A stretch of 8,770 bases of DNA from Candidatus Njordarchaeota archaeon (GTDB lineage Archaea; Thermoproteota; JANJXX01; Panguiarchaeales; Panguiarchaeaceae). The notes under the pieces were generated by a model. It did no database searches. It was given only the letters and a program-made list of their open reading frames with translations, and was not told the DNA's origin. Shown piece after piece: positions 1-6,890 of this stretch. The stretch spans positions 1 through 8,770 of the forward strand of contig JAGSHR010000230.1 of assembly GCA_029855985.1 (NCBI GenBank), written 5' to 3'. The position numbers and the translations under genes are program-made. How positions within the stretch are numbered: the first letter of the stretch is position 1; every line of letters begins with the position of its first letter.

Positions 1-932
1 AGAAAATAGTAGAAAAAACAGAAGCATTGAAGGGAATAAGTTTTTATGTGAGGGACGGAGAGATTTTTGGGTTACTAGGGCCTAATGGAGCCGGAAAAAC
101 AACAACAATGCTAATTCTAGCAGGGCTTCTACTCCCAGATGATGGTAAAGCGGAGATCCTAGGTATAGACGTTGTAGAAAACATAAATGAAGTAAGGAAG
201 ATTGTGGGTTTAATAACTGGGGGGAACCCGAGACAAATGTACAATAAACTTACTGGCTTGGAGAATCTGCTATATTTCGCTGATCTTTATGGTGTTGATA
301 AGAGAGTGGCGTATAAGAGGGCTTTGAAACTACTTGAAATAGTTGGACTCAAAGAGAAAGCTCACGTTCTTTTTGAAAACTATAGTACTGGGATGATGCA
401 GAGGTTAGCGATCGCCAAGGGATTAATTCATGATCCTCCTGTTTTACTGCTAGATGAACCCACACTTGGTTTAGATCCGAAAGCCGCTAAAGATATTCGG
501 AGATTTATAAAGAGTACCTTGAAGGAAGAGTTTGGTAAGACTATATTATTGACCTCTCACTACATGTTAGAGGTAGAAGAGTTATCAGATAGAGTCGCCA
601 TTATCAATAATGGTAGAATAATTGCGACGGGTAGGCCTGATGAGTTAAAGAGAACTGTTAAAGATGAGGTTGTTGAATTAAAGCTTTTAAATATTCACAA
701 GCAACCCGATGAGTTACTTGTTGGGATCGATGGTATCAAAAGTGTAAAGTCAGAGTTATTAGACGGGAATATTGGTTTGTGGAGAGTAAAAATTATTCAT
801 GATGGAATCGATATCGTGAAACTAGTTAACAAGATCTCTAAGGCTAATGGTGTTAAATTAAATAGCTTGAATGTAATTGAGCCCTCTCTCGAGGAAGTTT
901 TCTTATTATTGACTTCTAAGGAGGTTAGATAA
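1..932 (+). CDS. ABC-2 type export ATPase, ATP-binding subunit (5' partial)
   Basis: Cytoplasmic ATPase that powers the membrane permease encoded next to it. Counting from the TTG at 27, it has Walker A GPNGAGKTT (18-26), an ABC signature of the form YSTGMMQR (119-126) in place of LSGGQ, as is common in the DrrA/multidrug-type group, Walker B VLLLDEP (139-145) and the switch histidine H178 in LTSHYM. The C-terminal ~90 residues form the extra domain of ABC-2 exporters and end in the typical EPSLEEVFL. The frame is open back to the window edge: the codons before 27 read KIVEKTEA and run straight into LKGISF, the usual continuous first strand of this family. The TTG at 27 is therefore an internal leucine and the true start is upstream. 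All catalytic motifs are intact. The substrate (drug, lipid, peptide or polysaccharide) cannot be told. Confidence 0.93.
   Translation, partial: KIVEKTEALKGISFYVRDGEIFGLLGPNGAGKTTTMLILAGLLLPDDGKAEILGIDVVENINEVRKIVGLITGGNPRQMYNKLTGLENLLYFADLYGVDKRVAYKRALKLLEIVGLKEKAHVLFENYSTGMMQRLAIAKGLIHDPPVLLLDEPTLGLDPKAAKDIRRFIKSTLKEEFGKTILLTSHYMLEVEELSDRVAIINNGRIIATGRPDELKRTVKDEVVELKLLNIHKQPDELLVGIDGIKSVKSELLDGNIGLWRVKIIHDGIDIVKLVNKISKANGVKLNSLNVIEPSLEEVFLLLTSKEVR
920..925 (+). promoter_or_regulatory. Shine-Dalgarno GGAGGT for the ABC permease
   Basis: A perfect GGAGGT match to the archaeal 16S tail lies inside the last codons of the ATPase gene, 9 bases before the ATG at 935. It supports both that start and translation from a shared mRNA. 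Confidence 0.75.
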
Positions 933-934
933 AA

Positions 935-1732
935 ATGGCCCATATAAAATACTTTTTAAGAACCGCTTACGTGTCTTTCATAAAGGAATTAAAAATATTC
1001 GTGAGATACCCGTATTGGCTCATTGTAAGCTTGATATCTCCATTCCTTTGGGTAACCATGTTCATGTTGTTTGGAGCCGCATTCGCTAGCGGCAAAGATT
1101 TTGTGGGATTTATTACTATTGGTATGATCGGACTGCTTCTAGCGGATATATCACTGTGGGGGGTGGGGCTAGGGTTAAGGAGAGAACAAATGAGGGGGAC
1201 CCTTTTATCATTGTACGCTACACCTGCTAGTAAAGTCGCTGTGCTTTTGGGTAGCGCAATGGAAAACTTTTTCGAGTTGGCGGTAAGTTCCATAATTATT
1301 CTGGGTTACGCTTCTCTGGCATTCAATTTTACAACGTATATTACCGATCCAATAGCGGTTTTTCTAGTAGTATCGTTTACGATATTTGCTTTACTGGGAT
1401 TCGGCTTGCTTTTTGCAGCAGTAACAATGGTAGTAAAAGAGCCAAATGCAATAATTAACGTGATTCAACCAATATTGTTCATATTTGCTGGTATTTTCTT
1501 CCCCATCAGCGTCCTACCGCCCAACGCGAGAATAATCTCTGACCTTATACCTTTAACCTACGCAGTTACTGCCATGAGGAAAGTTTTCGTGTACGGTTAC
1601 ACAACTGGTATGATCTTGAATGATATTGGGATACTAACCATTTTTGGCGTAGTTTTAAACACTTTGGGTATTCTAGCGTTAAGATATATTGAGAGGAGAT
1701 CCCTTAAGAAGGGCAGTTTAGGGAAGTTCTAG
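935..1732 (+). CDS. ABC-2 type transporter permease
   Basis: Integral membrane partner of the ATPase just upstream; two copies would form the export path. The 265 residues hold about six hydrophobic helices, near 27-50, 57-80, 101-128, 139-165, 171-194 and 229-250. Family marks are the cytoplasmic GTLLSLYATPAS stretch (88-99), which fits the ABC-2 coupling-helix pattern G-T-L-x-x-L-x-x-T-P, and the FAGIFFPISVLP stretch (184-195) followed by a pre-helix ending PLTYAVTAMR. Length is normal for the family. It starts 2 bases after the ATPase stop with a strong Shine-Dalgarno, so the two are clearly co-translated. The C-terminus is basic (ERRSLKKG), consistent with a cytoplasmic end. Assignment to the fold is firm; the substrate is unknown. 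Confidence 0.92.
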   Translation: MAHIKYFLRTAYVSFIKELKIFVRYPYWLIVSLISPFLWVTMFMLFGAAFASGKDFVGFITIGMIGLLLADISLWGVGLGLRREQMRGTLLSLYATPASKVAVLLGSAMENFFELAVSSIIILGYASLAFNFTTYITDPIAVFLVVSFTIFALLGFGLLFAAVTMVVKEPNAIINVIQPILFIFAGIFFPISVLPPNARIISDLIPLTYAVTAMRKVFVYGYTTGMILNDIGILTIFGVVLNTLGILALRYIERRSLKKGSLGKF

Positions 1733-1738
1733 GGGGTG
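1731..1738 (+). promoter_or_regulatory. G-run Shine-Dalgarno (AGGGGGTG) for the coiled-coil HTH gene
   Basis: AGGGGGTG begins within the permease stop codon and ends 5 bases before the ATG at 1744. It differs from the ideal GGAGGTG only where G replaces A, which would give a G-U wobble against the 16S tail. Similar G runs precede the starts at 2420 and 8530. Confidence 0.6.
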
Positions 1739-1743
1739 TTAAA

Positions 1744-2406
1744 ATGGATGATGATAAAGAGGATGAAGTTAAAAAGCTAAGGGAAGAGATAGAGCGCCTA
1801 AAAAAGGAGATAGAGGATTTGAAGAAAGGAAGCACCATGATGGATTCTTCAAAAGACATAATAACAGCCTTCGTGGAGACTTTTGCGGAACTACCAAAAA
1901 TGATTCAAAGAGAAGTTTCAAGATCTATATCTACAGTGATTCCACAAAAGCAGTGTGATAAGGTCGTCATTTTTCCATTTAAAGATAAAAAAATGGCGTC
2001 TGATCATCGATCTGAGTTGAATATAGAGAAAGAAATAGAGATGATATTAGATGAATCTCTTCCAAAAAGCGATGGGATCACTGAAAGTATGGATGTGGAT
2101 GCTGGACTTTCGGACCTAATAAAAAAGATGGATCCAACAGAAATATCTGACGCTATGGTGGTTTTAGCCAACCCAGACCGAATTAGGATTTTGCAATTTT
2201 TGTACGAAAAAGATAGATACTTTAGCGAATTAGAGGAACACTTAAGGTTAGGTCCCAGTTCGCTTAGACACCATTTGTCTAAACTATTGGATGGTGGTTT
2301 GGTAATACAAGAGAGAAGTCGAGGCAAATACTCGATAAGTAAGAGAGGGGTTGCTGCCCTTATTCTCATCGCGTATCTCTACGATAGGATTTTGAAAAAA
2401 GTTTGA
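1744..2406 (+). CDS. Coiled-coil, winged-helix (ArsR-like) DNA-binding protein
   Basis: Probable transcriptional regulator of 220 residues. Residues 4-28 are a highly charged leucine zipper with L12, I16, L19, I23 and L26 at heptad positions, so it should oligomerise. A less ordered, acidic linker (about 30-130) follows. Residues 136-215 form a winged helix: MVVLANPDRIRIL is the typical first helix of ArsR-type domains, SELEEHLRLGPSSLRHHLSKL is the helix-turn-helix with the recognition helix, and GLVIQERSRGKYSIS is the wing. The final helix (GVAALILIAYLYDRI) is strongly hydrophobic and probably packs in a dimer. The single cysteine (C71) lies outside the domain, so no ArsR metal site is visible. 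Being third in the exporter operon suggests control of that operon, but this is inferred from context only. Confidence 0.82.
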   Translation: MDDDKEDEVKKLREEIERLKKEIEDLKKGSTMMDSSKDIITAFVETFAELPKMIQREVSRSISTVIPQKQCDKVVIFPFKDKKMASDHRSELNIEKEIEMILDESLPKSDGITESMDVDAGLSDLIKKMDPTEISDAMVVLANPDRIRILQFLYEKDRYFSELEEHLRLGPSSLRHHLSKLLDGGLVIQERSRGKYSISKRGVAALILIAYLYDRILKKV

Positions 2407-2419
2407 AGGGGGATTCATC

Positions 2420-4264
2420 ATGAATGTCGCAACGAAATTTAAATACAAATTTATAGGTTACGCTTTGATGGTTCTTGGTTTATTAACATATTTTGCAGTC
2501 GTTTTGAAGATGATAAAAGGGGAGATCGTGCCTTTCATCAATATAGTTGGCGAAAATTCTTTTATCTTAGTTATTGTTTCCCTGATCTTAATCAGTGTTA
2601 CTGTTGCATTTTTCCCATATGGGTACTACAATAAACTATCAGGTCTCGGAGGCTTCCTCTTTTTGGCGTCAATTTTGCTTATGGTTGTAAATCACCTTGC
2701 GAAATACAACATTGAGTTAGCTTTCTTGTCAGAGTCATTAATGTTGCTAGGCATAGCATTTATATCTGTTTCAGCTAGTTTGAGAAGAACATATTACGGA
2801 AGTATAATTGAACCAAAAGAATTCAAAGCTATTGACACCATAACAAGTAAGACAGGTTCGGGCTTTAAGTCCCTTTCATCGACACTAGCAATTTACTGGG
2901 TTATCAATAAGCTCATAGCAATGGCGTTTGTTAACATGATCTTCATAAGCGAAGATTACCTGTTGTTTACAGCCTTTACGAGTTACATAATTGGCTCTGC
3001 TTTAGAGTCGTATGGTGCAACATATCCAATATCAGGGCACTTCTCTGGAATAAAAAGCGGATTGGCTTCAGCGTTTGGATCCGCATTAGTGCTAGTGATA
3101 CTCTCCTACATACTAATGTGGTTAAACCTTGTTTCCAGCAACTGGCTTGTTCTCCATGATCGTTTAGTATATACAACTTTTGTATTACTTGCCGGCACAA
3201 TAATCGCCTACTTAATGTTCCCAGGGGGTGAACTAAAACATTTGATAAGAAGTTACACTGAGGAGAGGGGAACCTCTGAGGTGATCAATGTTTCAAGGAA
3301 AAACGGGGAGTTAGATATTTCAGATAATTTATCAATCTTTGTGGAATCAGGATCCCTTGTATCAAAGTTTAGTCTCGATGAAGGCGAGAAAAAATATGAA
3401 GGCGCTTACATAACTGGTTACGGTGTCTACACGTTAAAATCTACACTGGGAAAGATCAATGGGAGTTTTGATAAGGTGTGGCTAGTTTGGGAGAAAGGGG
3501 ACTACTGGAAAGAAATTGTTGATACACTTGGCTTAACAAAAGCGGGGTACGTGAACTTAGAGGAGTTTGGTTTTTTGAGCAAAGAAGCATATTTTGATTT
3601 TCTAAAAAGTGAAACTAAACGGATAAGTTCTCTGTTGGGGGGTTTAAAGAAGGAATCAACTTACATAAAACTGCCGTTCTTGGAGATATACGATGGAGCA
3701 GATAAAGAGTACGTAAAGGTAGGGCCATTGACGATAATTGAAACAGATAAAACATCATACATTAGCTTTGGTCCATTCAAGATAGTTGACAGCAGCGTTA
3801 AAAAATTAACAAAGAAAAAGGAACCGTTAATGCTCGTTGGCGTAAACGATCGAGACAGAGGTGAATTAATAATTAAAGTCTATGAAGACAGAGTTACCAT
3901 AGCTAACAAGGATGAACAGTTAGAAGTGGGGGATGAGAGATTAAGAGTTGTCAAGGGTTCAACAGTTCTTTCCTATAGTGACGATGAAGTAAAAGTTGTT
4001 CTAGATAACCTCGTTATAAAAGCCAAAAAGGATGAATATGCTAAACTAGTCAGCGGTAAAAACGTCATTAAAGCAGATAAGTCAGGGTATGTTAAAATTT
4101 ACAGAGATGGGAGAGTAATAAAGCTAAACGACAGGTCCATCGCAATGAGAGTTATTGATAAAATCTATACAACTGGATTGAGCATAATAAAAAATAGGTT
4201 CACTTATGAGCAAAAAGACGAGATTAGTTCACTATTGAGTTATTTGGACAAATTGATAAAATAG
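2420..4264 (+). CDS. Polytopic membrane protein with long beta-rich C-terminal domain, unknown function
   Basis: I do not recognise a family. The 614 residues split in two. The N-terminal half (1-270) has about eight hydrophobic helices, near 11-30, 48-66, 76-92, 98-117, 152-176, 180-200, 213-235 and 247-267, with a basic LRR turn after the fourth. The C-terminal half (about 285-575) is soluble, charged and rich in alternating beta pattern. It includes a KVGPLTI / SFGPFKI pair (433-454) and three look-alike strands, IKVYEDRVTIANKD, VKVVLDNLVIKAKKD and VKIYRDGRVIKLND (485-571), spaced about 35 residues apart, which hints at a repeated beta sheet or solenoid. The last ~40 residues are helical. 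No signal peptide cleavage site, catalytic motif or cysteine pattern stands out. The start is supported by GGGGG (2408-2412) 7 bases before the ATG. It is the fourth gene of the exporter operon, so an accessory or sensing role is possible. Confidence 0.85.
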   Translation: MNVATKFKYKFIGYALMVLGLLTYFAVVLKMIKGEIVPFINIVGENSFILVIVSLILISVTVAFFPYGYYNKLSGLGGFLFLASILLMVVNHLAKYNIELAFLSESLMLLGIAFISVSASLRRTYYGSIIEPKEFKAIDTITSKTGSGFKSLSSTLAIYWVINKLIAMAFVNMIFISEDYLLFTAFTSYIIGSALESYGATYPISGHFSGIKSGLASAFGSALVLVILSYILMWLNLVSSNWLVLHDRLVYTTFVLLAGTIIAYLMFPGGELKHLIRSYTEERGTSEVINVSRKNGELDISDNLSIFVESGSLVSKFSLDEGEKKYEGAYITGYGVYTLKSTLGKINGSFDKVWLVWEKGDYWKEIVDTLGLTKAGYVNLEEFGFLSKEAYFDFLKSETKRISSLLGGLKKESTYIKLPFLEIYDGADKEYVKVGPLTIIETDKTSYISFGPFKIVDSSVKKLTKKKEPLMLVGVNDRDRGELIIKVYEDRVTIANKDEQLEVGDERLRVVKGSTVLSYSDDEVKVVLDNLVIKAKKDEYAKLVSGKNVIKADKSGYVKIYRDGRVIKLNDRSIAMRVIDKIYTTGLSIIKNRFTYEQKDEISSLLSYLDKLIK

Positions 4265-4270
4265 AGACCC

Positions 4271-4302
4271 AATAGAAACTTTTCTTCTATTTCTTATTTT
4301 TT
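4271..4302 (+). terminator. Hairpin plus T-rich terminator of the exporter operon
   Basis: The 7-base arm AATAGAA (4271-4277) pairs perfectly with TTCTATT (4285-4291) across a 7-base loop and is followed by TTCTTATTTTTT. Archaeal termination mainly needs the T tract; the AT-only-rich stem is weak and may be incidental. It lies 6 bases past the stop of the 614-residue gene and before the convergent regulator's stop. Confidence 0.5.
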
Positions 4303-4310
4303 GGATTGAT

Positions 4311-4676
4311 TTAATGTTTATCGCACTCCGCGTCCTTGAATATTTTTAGTTTTTTCTCGTCGTCATAAATCAATTCTCTTGCTATACTGCACATATGACA
4401 AAACTCGTTTGATATCTCCTTTTGATCCATTTGATTTGATAAAAGTTTCTCAACGAACCTTTTTATCTCTTTCATAATTTCTTCGTTTCCTTGGAGCATC
4501 ACTATTTTTTTGGCTCTTCTCCTATTAAGGTAATAACTTACTGCGGGTTGGGTGAGATTCAGTAGCTTCGCTATTTCTTTTTGTTTAAAGCCCATGTCTC
4601 TTAATTGTATAACTATAAGCGCCCTCACTGCAGGTAAAATATCTCTTACCGCGAGTTCACATGGTGTGAGTAACAT
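4311..4676 (-). CDS. Archaeal XRE-type transcriptional regulator with conserved cysteines (COG2522-like)
   Basis: Small DNA-binding protein of 121 residues. The N-terminus (MLLTPCELAVRDILPAVRAL) and the helix-turn-helix at about 28-53 (GFKQKEIAKLLNLTQPAVSYYL, then a basic NRRRAKK) match the predicted archaeal regulator family that I know as COG2522. Four cysteines, C6, C93, C96 (FCHMC) and C118, could form a metal or iron-sulfur site; this is inference. The ATG at 4676 is the first possible start, since an in-frame stop lies three codons upstream. No strong Shine-Dalgarno precedes it, and a TATA-like element 23-34 bases upstream would suit a leaderless mRNA. It is transcribed divergently from the Mrp ATPase gene, with palindromic sites between them, which suggests that it regulates itself and mrp. 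Confidence 0.85.
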   Translation of the reverse strand: MLLTPCELAVRDILPAVRALIVIQLRDMGFKQKEIAKLLNLTQPAVSYYLNRRRAKKIVMLQGNEEIMKEIKRFVEKLLSNQMDQKEISNEFCHMCSIARELIYDDEKKLKIFKDAECDKH

Positions 4677-4683
4677 ATCATTT

Positions 4684-4738
4684 CACTTTAAAATAATCAA
4701 TTATTTTTAGTGTCAACGGGTACACTGAATATTTAGTG
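4684..4738. promoter_or_regulatory. Candidate operator: CACT/AGTG half-sites and 16-bp near-palindrome
   Basis: CACTGAAT (4723-4730) faces ATTTAGTG (4731-4738) as a 16-bp dyad with 7 of 8 pairs matched. A second, overlapping dyad joins AGTGT (4709-4713) to ACACT (4722-4726) across 8 bases, and another CACT lies at 4684-4687. The cluster lies between the regulator start and the mrp TATA box, as expected for an autoregulated divergent operator. Which protein binds is inferred. Confidence 0.45.
4699..4710 (-). promoter_or_regulatory. TATA-like element for the XRE regulator
   Basis: Minus-strand CTAAAAATAATT ends 23 bases before the ATG at 4676, the spacing expected for a leaderless archaeal transcript. 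It abuts the AGTGT half-site at 4709-4713. The local AT richness makes this tentative. Confidence 0.35.
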
Positions 4739-4763
4739 ATGCGTTGGTATAAATATAACAGTA

Positions 4764-4775
4764 TTATATATAAAT
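4764..4775 (+). promoter_or_regulatory. TATA box candidate for mrp
   Basis: TTATATATAAAT is the best TATA match in the spacer. A start about 25 bases beyond it would give a leader of roughly 30-35 bases, leaving room for the GAGGG ribosome-binding site at 4819-4823, which ends 6 bases before the ATG. A second candidate, GTATAAATATAA, lies just upstream at 4747-4758. Confidence 0.45.
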
Positions 4776-4829
4776 TGGAACTAAGGAAAAATTGACAAAA
4801 CCCGTGGAATAAATAGAAGAGGGCTTAAA

Positions 4830-5777
4830 ATGAGTGACATACCACCAGACCTAAAAGAGAAAGCCAAAAAAGATAAACCAAGTAACAGGATCGCTCAACA
4901 ATATAAAGAGCAATTGGAAAGACAAAAAAGACTTAGGGAAAGGATGAAAAACATAAAGTATAAGATAGCTGTAATGAGCGGTAAAGGCGGCGTTGGAAAA
5001 TCAACAGTAGCAGTGAACCTTGCATACGCATTAATAAAAAAAGGATACAAAGTCGGACTCCTAGATGCTGATCTCCACGGACCCGATGTACCCTTGATGG
5101 CAGGCGTAAAAGAGAAGTTTCCTTATTCTACACCTCACGGAATTCTCCCTATTGAGGGGCCTCTCGGATTAAAAGTTATGAGTATACAGTTACTCTTGGA
5201 GGATGATAATGCCCCGATAATATGGATGGGTCCCCTTAAAGCCAAGGCAATTGAGCAATTCTTAGCGGACGTTGTCTGGGGGGAACTAGATTATCTCATT
5301 ATAGACATGCCTCCGGGAACAGGAGATGAAGCAATCACCATAGCGAGACAGATACCTGACTTAACGGGTATTGTTATAGTGGTCACGCCCCAGGAAGTTG
5401 CTGTCTTTGATGCGAAGAAAGCTGTTAATATGGCTAAGACATTAAATATCCCAGTAATTGGAATAATAGAAAACATGTCTGGATTTATCTGTCCAGGAGA
5501 CAACAAGATATATTACATATTTGGTAAAGGTGGGGGTGAAAAAGCAGCTAATGAGTTAAACGTTCCTTTCCTCGGTGCTCTCCCATTGGATTTAAGGGTT
5601 AGAGAGATGGCTGATGAGGGTAAACCATTCATTCTATTGTATCCAGAGAGTGAGGTGGGTCAGAGATTTATGGAAATCGTTAATAAAATAGACGAGGAAG
5701 CTAAGAAGTTAGCGCCGTTGAGGAAAACAGAAGAGAAAAAACAGTCAGGGGGATTATTCAAGGTTAAAAAAGATTAA
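4830..5777 (+). CDS. mrp: Mrp/NBP35 (ApbC-type) P-loop ATPase, iron-sulfur carrier family
   Basis: Cytosolic ATPase of the family that binds and hands over [4Fe-4S] clusters to apoproteins. After a charged 40-residue N-terminal helix, residues 46-60 carry the deviant Walker A GKGGVGKST (51-59) with the signature lysine K52. Next come LLDADLHGPDVPLM (77-90), the family block WMGPLKAKAIEQFL (132-145) and IIDMPPGTGDEAI (157-169), all intact. The usual cluster motif ENMSGFxCPxC appears as ENMSGFICPGD: C221 is kept, but the second cysteine is aspartate (D224), and C221 is the only cysteine in the protein. The NBP35-type N-terminal ferredoxin motif is absent. Length (315) is usual for the short archaeal form. 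It stands alone, divergent from a cysteine-bearing regulator. ATPase identity is firm; the way it binds a cluster is uncertain. Confidence 0.94.
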   Translation: MSDIPPDLKEKAKKDKPSNRIAQQYKEQLERQKRLRERMKNIKYKIAVMSGKGGVGKSTVAVNLAYALIKKGYKVGLLDADLHGPDVPLMAGVKEKFPYSTPHGILPIEGPLGLKVMSIQLLLEDDNAPIIWMGPLKAKAIEQFLADVVWGELDYLIIDMPPGTGDEAITIARQIPDLTGIVIVVTPQEVAVFDAKKAVNMAKTLNIPVIGIIENMSGFICPGDNKIYYIFGKGGGEKAANELNVPFLGALPLDLRVREMADEGKPFILLYPESEVGQRFMEIVNKIDEEAKKLAPLRKTEEKKQSGGLFKVKKD

Positions 5778-5780
5778 ATC

Positions 5781-5800
5781 AAAAAATCACAAAATTTTTT
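5781..5800. terminator. Bidirectional T-tract terminator between convergent genes
   Basis: The + strand has a T6 run at 5795-5800, 18 bases after the mrp stop. The - strand has T4 at 5794-5791 and T6 at 5786-5781, just after the stop of the convergent gene. Both suit archaeal oligo-T termination in a 21-base gap. Confidence 0.5.
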
Positions 5801-6866
5801 ACCAAATTCTAGCGAAACCTCCCCCTGTTCTCTTATATCTTCCCAAGTAGTCGATCTCTAAAGGTTTGTTATACTTCGTTGTATAGAAAATCTTAAAGAT
5901 TTCCTCGAATTTAACATCATTATTTAGCTTCAGTGTTTCGATCATTAGTGGGAATAGTTCATTGATTAGCTTATTATTTTTGTTCTTGTGAATAATAGTA
6001 AACGTGCTCAATAATAGGGATGTGGCAGCGGATATTGAAGCGGATTCTCTAATTTTATTTGCAGCTTCAAGTAGGTCCCTCAAGGCTGTTTCATCATCTG
6101 AAATGTACAGGTTAATTTTTATAAGTTCTAGGGAAGCCGCGATGGGGTCTCCACCATTTATGAAACTATCATATGCCAATTTATTGAATTTGCTCCAACC
6201 CACCTTCTCTAATATGTGCTTGTAGATACTTGCTATTAGTGAATATCTTATTCCCGCGATAATCGAAAAATGTTTATCATTAAGCTTTGAATATGCTTTA
6301 GCTGCATTCTCTAAATTACTTATGGCTTCCTCGTAGTTGCCGAGTACTAGTTCGAGTAGAAACATGTCATCATATGTTTGAGCTAGTTGTTCGTAATCCC
6401 TAGCCAACTTGTATCTTTCTAGCTCCCATTTTAACCTTAACCTAGCTTTTTCTGCGTGATCTAGAGCATCAATTTTTTTCTCTTCAATCTCGCTTAGTAT
6501 CGCCACCCCAATAATGTATGCTGAAGCAGCTTGTCGATACAATCTAGCGGAATTAGAAAAACTCTCAGCGGAGTCTATAAAGTAATTGGCTGCATCACCA
6601 AATTTCTCACACAGAATATTTAGTCTACCCGCATCAAATAGTATTTGACCGCATGAAAACCAATCCCTCCGTTCAGTATGCATATCAGCAGATCTTCTAT
6701 AAGTTTCAATAATTATGTTGCAATCTTCCTTTATGTCCTCATTTCTTTCCTTTTTACATTTTAGATAAGAAACCACCTGTGAAAACGCTGCTTCCACGAA
6801 ACCTGAATCCAACCAAGATTTTATGGCATGTTCATCAAAACTGCAACTAGACGAAATCTTATTCAC
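5799..6866 (-). CDS. Helical-repeat protein, TPR / alpha-SNAP-like, unknown function
   Basis: A 355-residue, nearly all-helical soluble protein without membrane segments or a signal peptide. About 50-215 shows paired-helix repeats with small residues at packing positions: WFSCGQILFDAGRL (69-82), EKFGDAANYFIDSAESF (87-103), ARLYRQAASAYIIG (107-120) and GNYEEAISNLENAAKAYSKL (176-195), the last a near-canonical TPR. The W...A-G...F-x-x-A-A...F pattern recalls eukaryotic alpha-SNAP from memory, but this is only a fold-level resemblance. The C-terminal third continues as helices and ends in a basic GRYKRTGGGFARIW tail. The start is GTG at 6866: an in-frame TAG precedes it directly and no ATG follows until residue 62. 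No Shine-Dalgarno is visible and a TATA-like element lies 25-31 bases upstream, so the mRNA is probably leaderless. It is convergent with mrp and divergent from fixC; no function can be assigned. Confidence 0.82.
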   Translation of the reverse strand: MNKISSSCSFDEHAIKSWLDSGFVEAAFSQVVSYLKCKKERNEDIKEDCNIIIETYRRSADMHTERRDWFSCGQILFDAGRLNILCEKFGDAANYFIDSAESFSNSARLYRQAASAYIIGVAILSEIEEKKIDALDHAEKARLRLKWELERYKLARDYEQLAQTYDDMFLLELVLGNYEEAISNLENAAKAYSKLNDKHFSIIAGIRYSLIASIYKHILEKVGWSKFNKLAYDSFINGGDPIAASLELIKINLYISDDETALRDLLEAANKIRESASISAATSLLLSTFTIIHKNKNNKLINELFPLMIETLKLNNDVKFEEIFKIFYTTKYNKPLEIDYLGRYKRTGGGFARIW

Positions 6867-6890
6867 CCTACAAAACCATATAATAAATCA

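Noticed and set aside
27..29. TTG as the start of the ABC ATPase
   Set aside because: The frame is open to the window edge and the upstream codons (KIVEKTEA) continue the normal N-terminal strand of the family, so the gene is cut by the window and does not start here.
967..1293. 108-codon antisense open frame within the ABC permease
   Set aside because: It covers the first helices and coupling motif of a clear permease and has no promoter or family resemblance.
2004..2369. 121-codon antisense open frame within the winged-helix gene
   Set aside because: It lies opposite a convincing winged-helix domain, and its product has no recognisable motif.
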